From an uncultured Flavobacteriaceae bacterium (GTDB lineage Bacteria > Bacteroidota > Bacteroidia > Flavobacteriales > Flavobacteriaceae): 64,000 nt of DNA. The notes below the pieces were generated by a model. It did no database searches, was not told where the DNA came from, and saw nothing but the letters and a program-made list of their open reading frames with translations. Shown here in pieces: positions 62,754 through 64,000 of this stretch (position 1 is its first letter; each line of letters starts with the position of its first letter). The stretch covers positions 62,001 through 126,000 of the forward strand of contig CAKZOO010000051.1 of the NCBI GenBank assembly GCA_937136455.1, given 5' to 3'. Made by a program: the position numbers and the translations under genes.

Positions 62754-64000
62754 ATGGAAAAAACCGACCAAATAAAAACAAATAAGGCTCATGTTAAACC
62801 TTTTTTGTTTTTAAATTTTTTCTTGTTTGCAATGCTGTTAAATTCAGTTGGTATTGTCATACTTAAAGCTCAAAAAGTATACGGTATCAATCCTCTACAA
62901 GCCAGTGCTATAGAAGCATTTAAGGATCTTCCCATAGCCATTGCAGCATTTTTTGTAGCATCCATCATATCGAGGATTGGTTACAAAACCTCTATGCTAA
63001 TAGCTTTAGGTTTGATAACCTTATCTCAATTATTGCTTTATTACGGTAACAGTTACTATTTAGTATTAGTATTATTTGCGAGTATTGGGTTCAGTTTTGC
63101 GTTGATTAAAATTTCGGTATATACGCTTATAGGATTAGTTTCTGAAACTAAAAATGAACACGCCTCACTTCTTTCATGGGTAGAGGCTATCTTTAGTTTT
63201 GGAGTTGTATTTATGTTTTTGTTTTTCCCATTTTTTAACAATCAAAATATTCAAGATGCTTGGCTTAACGCTTATTTGGTGTTATCGCTGCTCTCAATTA
63301 TATTGTTTTTCTGGTTATTAGTGACTCCATTTAATTTGAAAACACCTCAAATAGATACTTCTTATCTCAAAGAATTTAAGCGTTTTGTGATTTTAAATAG
63401 AAATATAGTGGTGGTCATTTTTCTGCTTTCTACCTTCTTCTTTGTTGCAATTGAACAAGGTGTGATGAGTTGGTTGCCTACTTTTAACAACCTAGGAGTT
63501 CAACTACAAGAAAACTTAGCTATTTTAACAGCTGGTTCCTTTACACTTTCAATTGCTATAGGTAGGGTTGTCAACTCTTTTGTTGTTAAAAAATACAATC
63601 CATTTTCAATTTTATTTACCTGTATTATTTTATCTGAATTTATTATTTATTACGGTATACCAGTTACCTTAAGTGTAGATCTAGAAGGTGTAAATTCATT
63701 GTTTGATATTCCATTGAAGTTTTACACATTTTCTTTAGTTGGTTTCTTCTTAGCACCAATTTATCCAAATCTAAACTCAATAATTTTATCTTCAACTCCA
63801 GTGAGTTTACATTCCCATATGACTGGATTGATTATTATATTTTCAGCGGTAGGAGGAACTCTTGGGTCTAGATTTGTAGGTTATTTAACGAATGAATTCG
63901 GAGTAATTTACGCATTTGATCGAATGTTTATTCCAATAGCGATGCTCTTTCTTTGTGTTCTAATGCTAAAAGTATTGACTACTGATACCGATGATATTAC
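62754..64000 (+). CDS. MFS transporter (cut by right edge)
   Basis: Open from the ATG at 62754 to the window end, 415 complete codons, absent from the ORF track because no stop is inside. The protein is almost entirely hydrophobic: TM1 begins 'FLFLNFFLFAMLLNSVG', a conserved first loop includes 'EAFKDLPIAIAAFFVASII', and about 12 TM are visible. This is the major facilitator layout; substrate (sugar, nucleoside or drug) not predictable. Its C-terminus is near the edge, as 'VLTTDTDDI' follows the last TM. Confidence 0.88.
   Translation, partial: MEKTDQIKTNKAHVKPFLFLNFFLFAMLLNSVGIVILKAQKVYGINPLQASAIEAFKDLPIAIAAFFVASIISRIGYKTSMLIALGLITLSQLLLYYGNSYYLVLVLFASIGFSFALIKISVYTLIGLVSETKNEHASLLSWVEAIFSFGVVFMFLFFPFFNNQNIQDAWLNAYLVLSLLSIILFFWLLVTPFNLKTPQIDTSYLKEFKRFVILNRNIVVVIFLLSTFFFVAIEQGVMSWLPTFNNLGVQLQENLAILTAGSFTLSIAIGRVVNSFVVKKYNPFSILFTCIILSEFIIYYGIPVTLSVDLEGVNSLFDIPLKFYTFSLVGFFLAPIYPNLNSIILSSTPVSLHSHMTGLIIIFSAVGGTLGSRFVGYLTNEFGVIYAFDRMFIPIAMLFLCVLMLKVLTTDTDDI

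Overview
The window is a gene-dense, AT-rich chromosomal segment of a member of the Bacteroidota, most likely a Flavobacteriaceae. The evidence is the gene repertoire (bshC, DUF4105/Lnb, DUF5606, DUF2795, a zinc-less RecQ, a 1119-residue SecA with Bacteroidota-type insertions, carboxypeptidase-like regulatory domain proteins), repeated TAnnTTTG -7 promoter boxes in front of genes, and weak or absent Shine-Dalgarno sequences. No rRNA, tRNA, IS element, prophage or CRISPR array was seen. No intergenic gap exceeds about 200 bases. The genus cannot be fixed from the sequence alone.

Layout. 1-5.1 kb: end of HMG-CoA lyase, guaB, a secreted thioredoxin, lysA, sucC. 5.2-5.9 kb: a HigBA-type toxin-antitoxin pair with its own promoter box, the only clear accessory module. 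5.9-11.5 kb (minus): uvrB, an M20 peptidase and DUF1456 in an overlapping operon, then an ABC exporter pair. 11.5-14.9 kb: the least understood stretch, with a protein carrying protein-kinase-like motifs, a 200-residue unknown, an NdpA-type nucleoid protein and a pRiA4b ORF-3 family protein. 14.9-18.8 kb (minus): heme A synthase, CCA-adding-type nucleotidyltransferase, tsaC-type enzyme, dapD. 18.9-25 kb (mostly plus): ruvX-def, DUF5606, (minus) GH20 hexosaminidase, mazG, MATE pump, a 75-residue protein and PAP2 phosphatase. 25-33.7 kb (minus): galM, a CBM9-like protein, msrA, an amidohydrolase, secA, DUF2795, a PduO-type adenosyltransferase and a shortened methyltransferase relative. 33.7-40.4 kb: ABC-F protein, DUF4105/Lnb, pssA, then lptB, a carboxymuconolactone decarboxylase family protein, tatC and kdsD. 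40.5-46.8 kb: recQ, LD-carboxypeptidase, a surface/regulatory-domain protein, bshC. 46.8-60.2 kb: PLP decarboxylase, guaA, a LysM plus periplasmic-binding protein, a Tat-exported TIM-barrel protein, pyrG, yidC, mnmA, a nitronate monooxygenase-like enzyme, a PPIase lipoprotein, NUDIX and PlsC-like acyltransferase. 60.2-64 kb: M20 amidohydrolase, a XerD-type recombinase and an MFS transporter running off the right edge.

Themes. Purine and pyrimidine supply (guaB, guaA, pyrG, mazG), lysine/peptidoglycan precursor synthesis (dapD, lysA), envelope biogenesis and export (secA, yidC, tatC, lptB, kdsD, pssA, PlsC-like, Lnb, LD-carboxypeptidase, LysM protein), DNA repair (uvrB, recQ, ruvX, xerD-type) and tRNA/translation maturation (CCA, tsaC, mnmA, def, ABC-F) dominate. 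I did not find a complete novel multi-gene system. The best leads are the kinase-like protein at 11.5 kb, the core-deleted methyltransferase relative at 33.2 kb, the -7 boxes lying against start codons (clearest at guaA), a divergent gene pair whose start codons overlap, and several enzymes whose canonical metal or catalytic residues are replaced.
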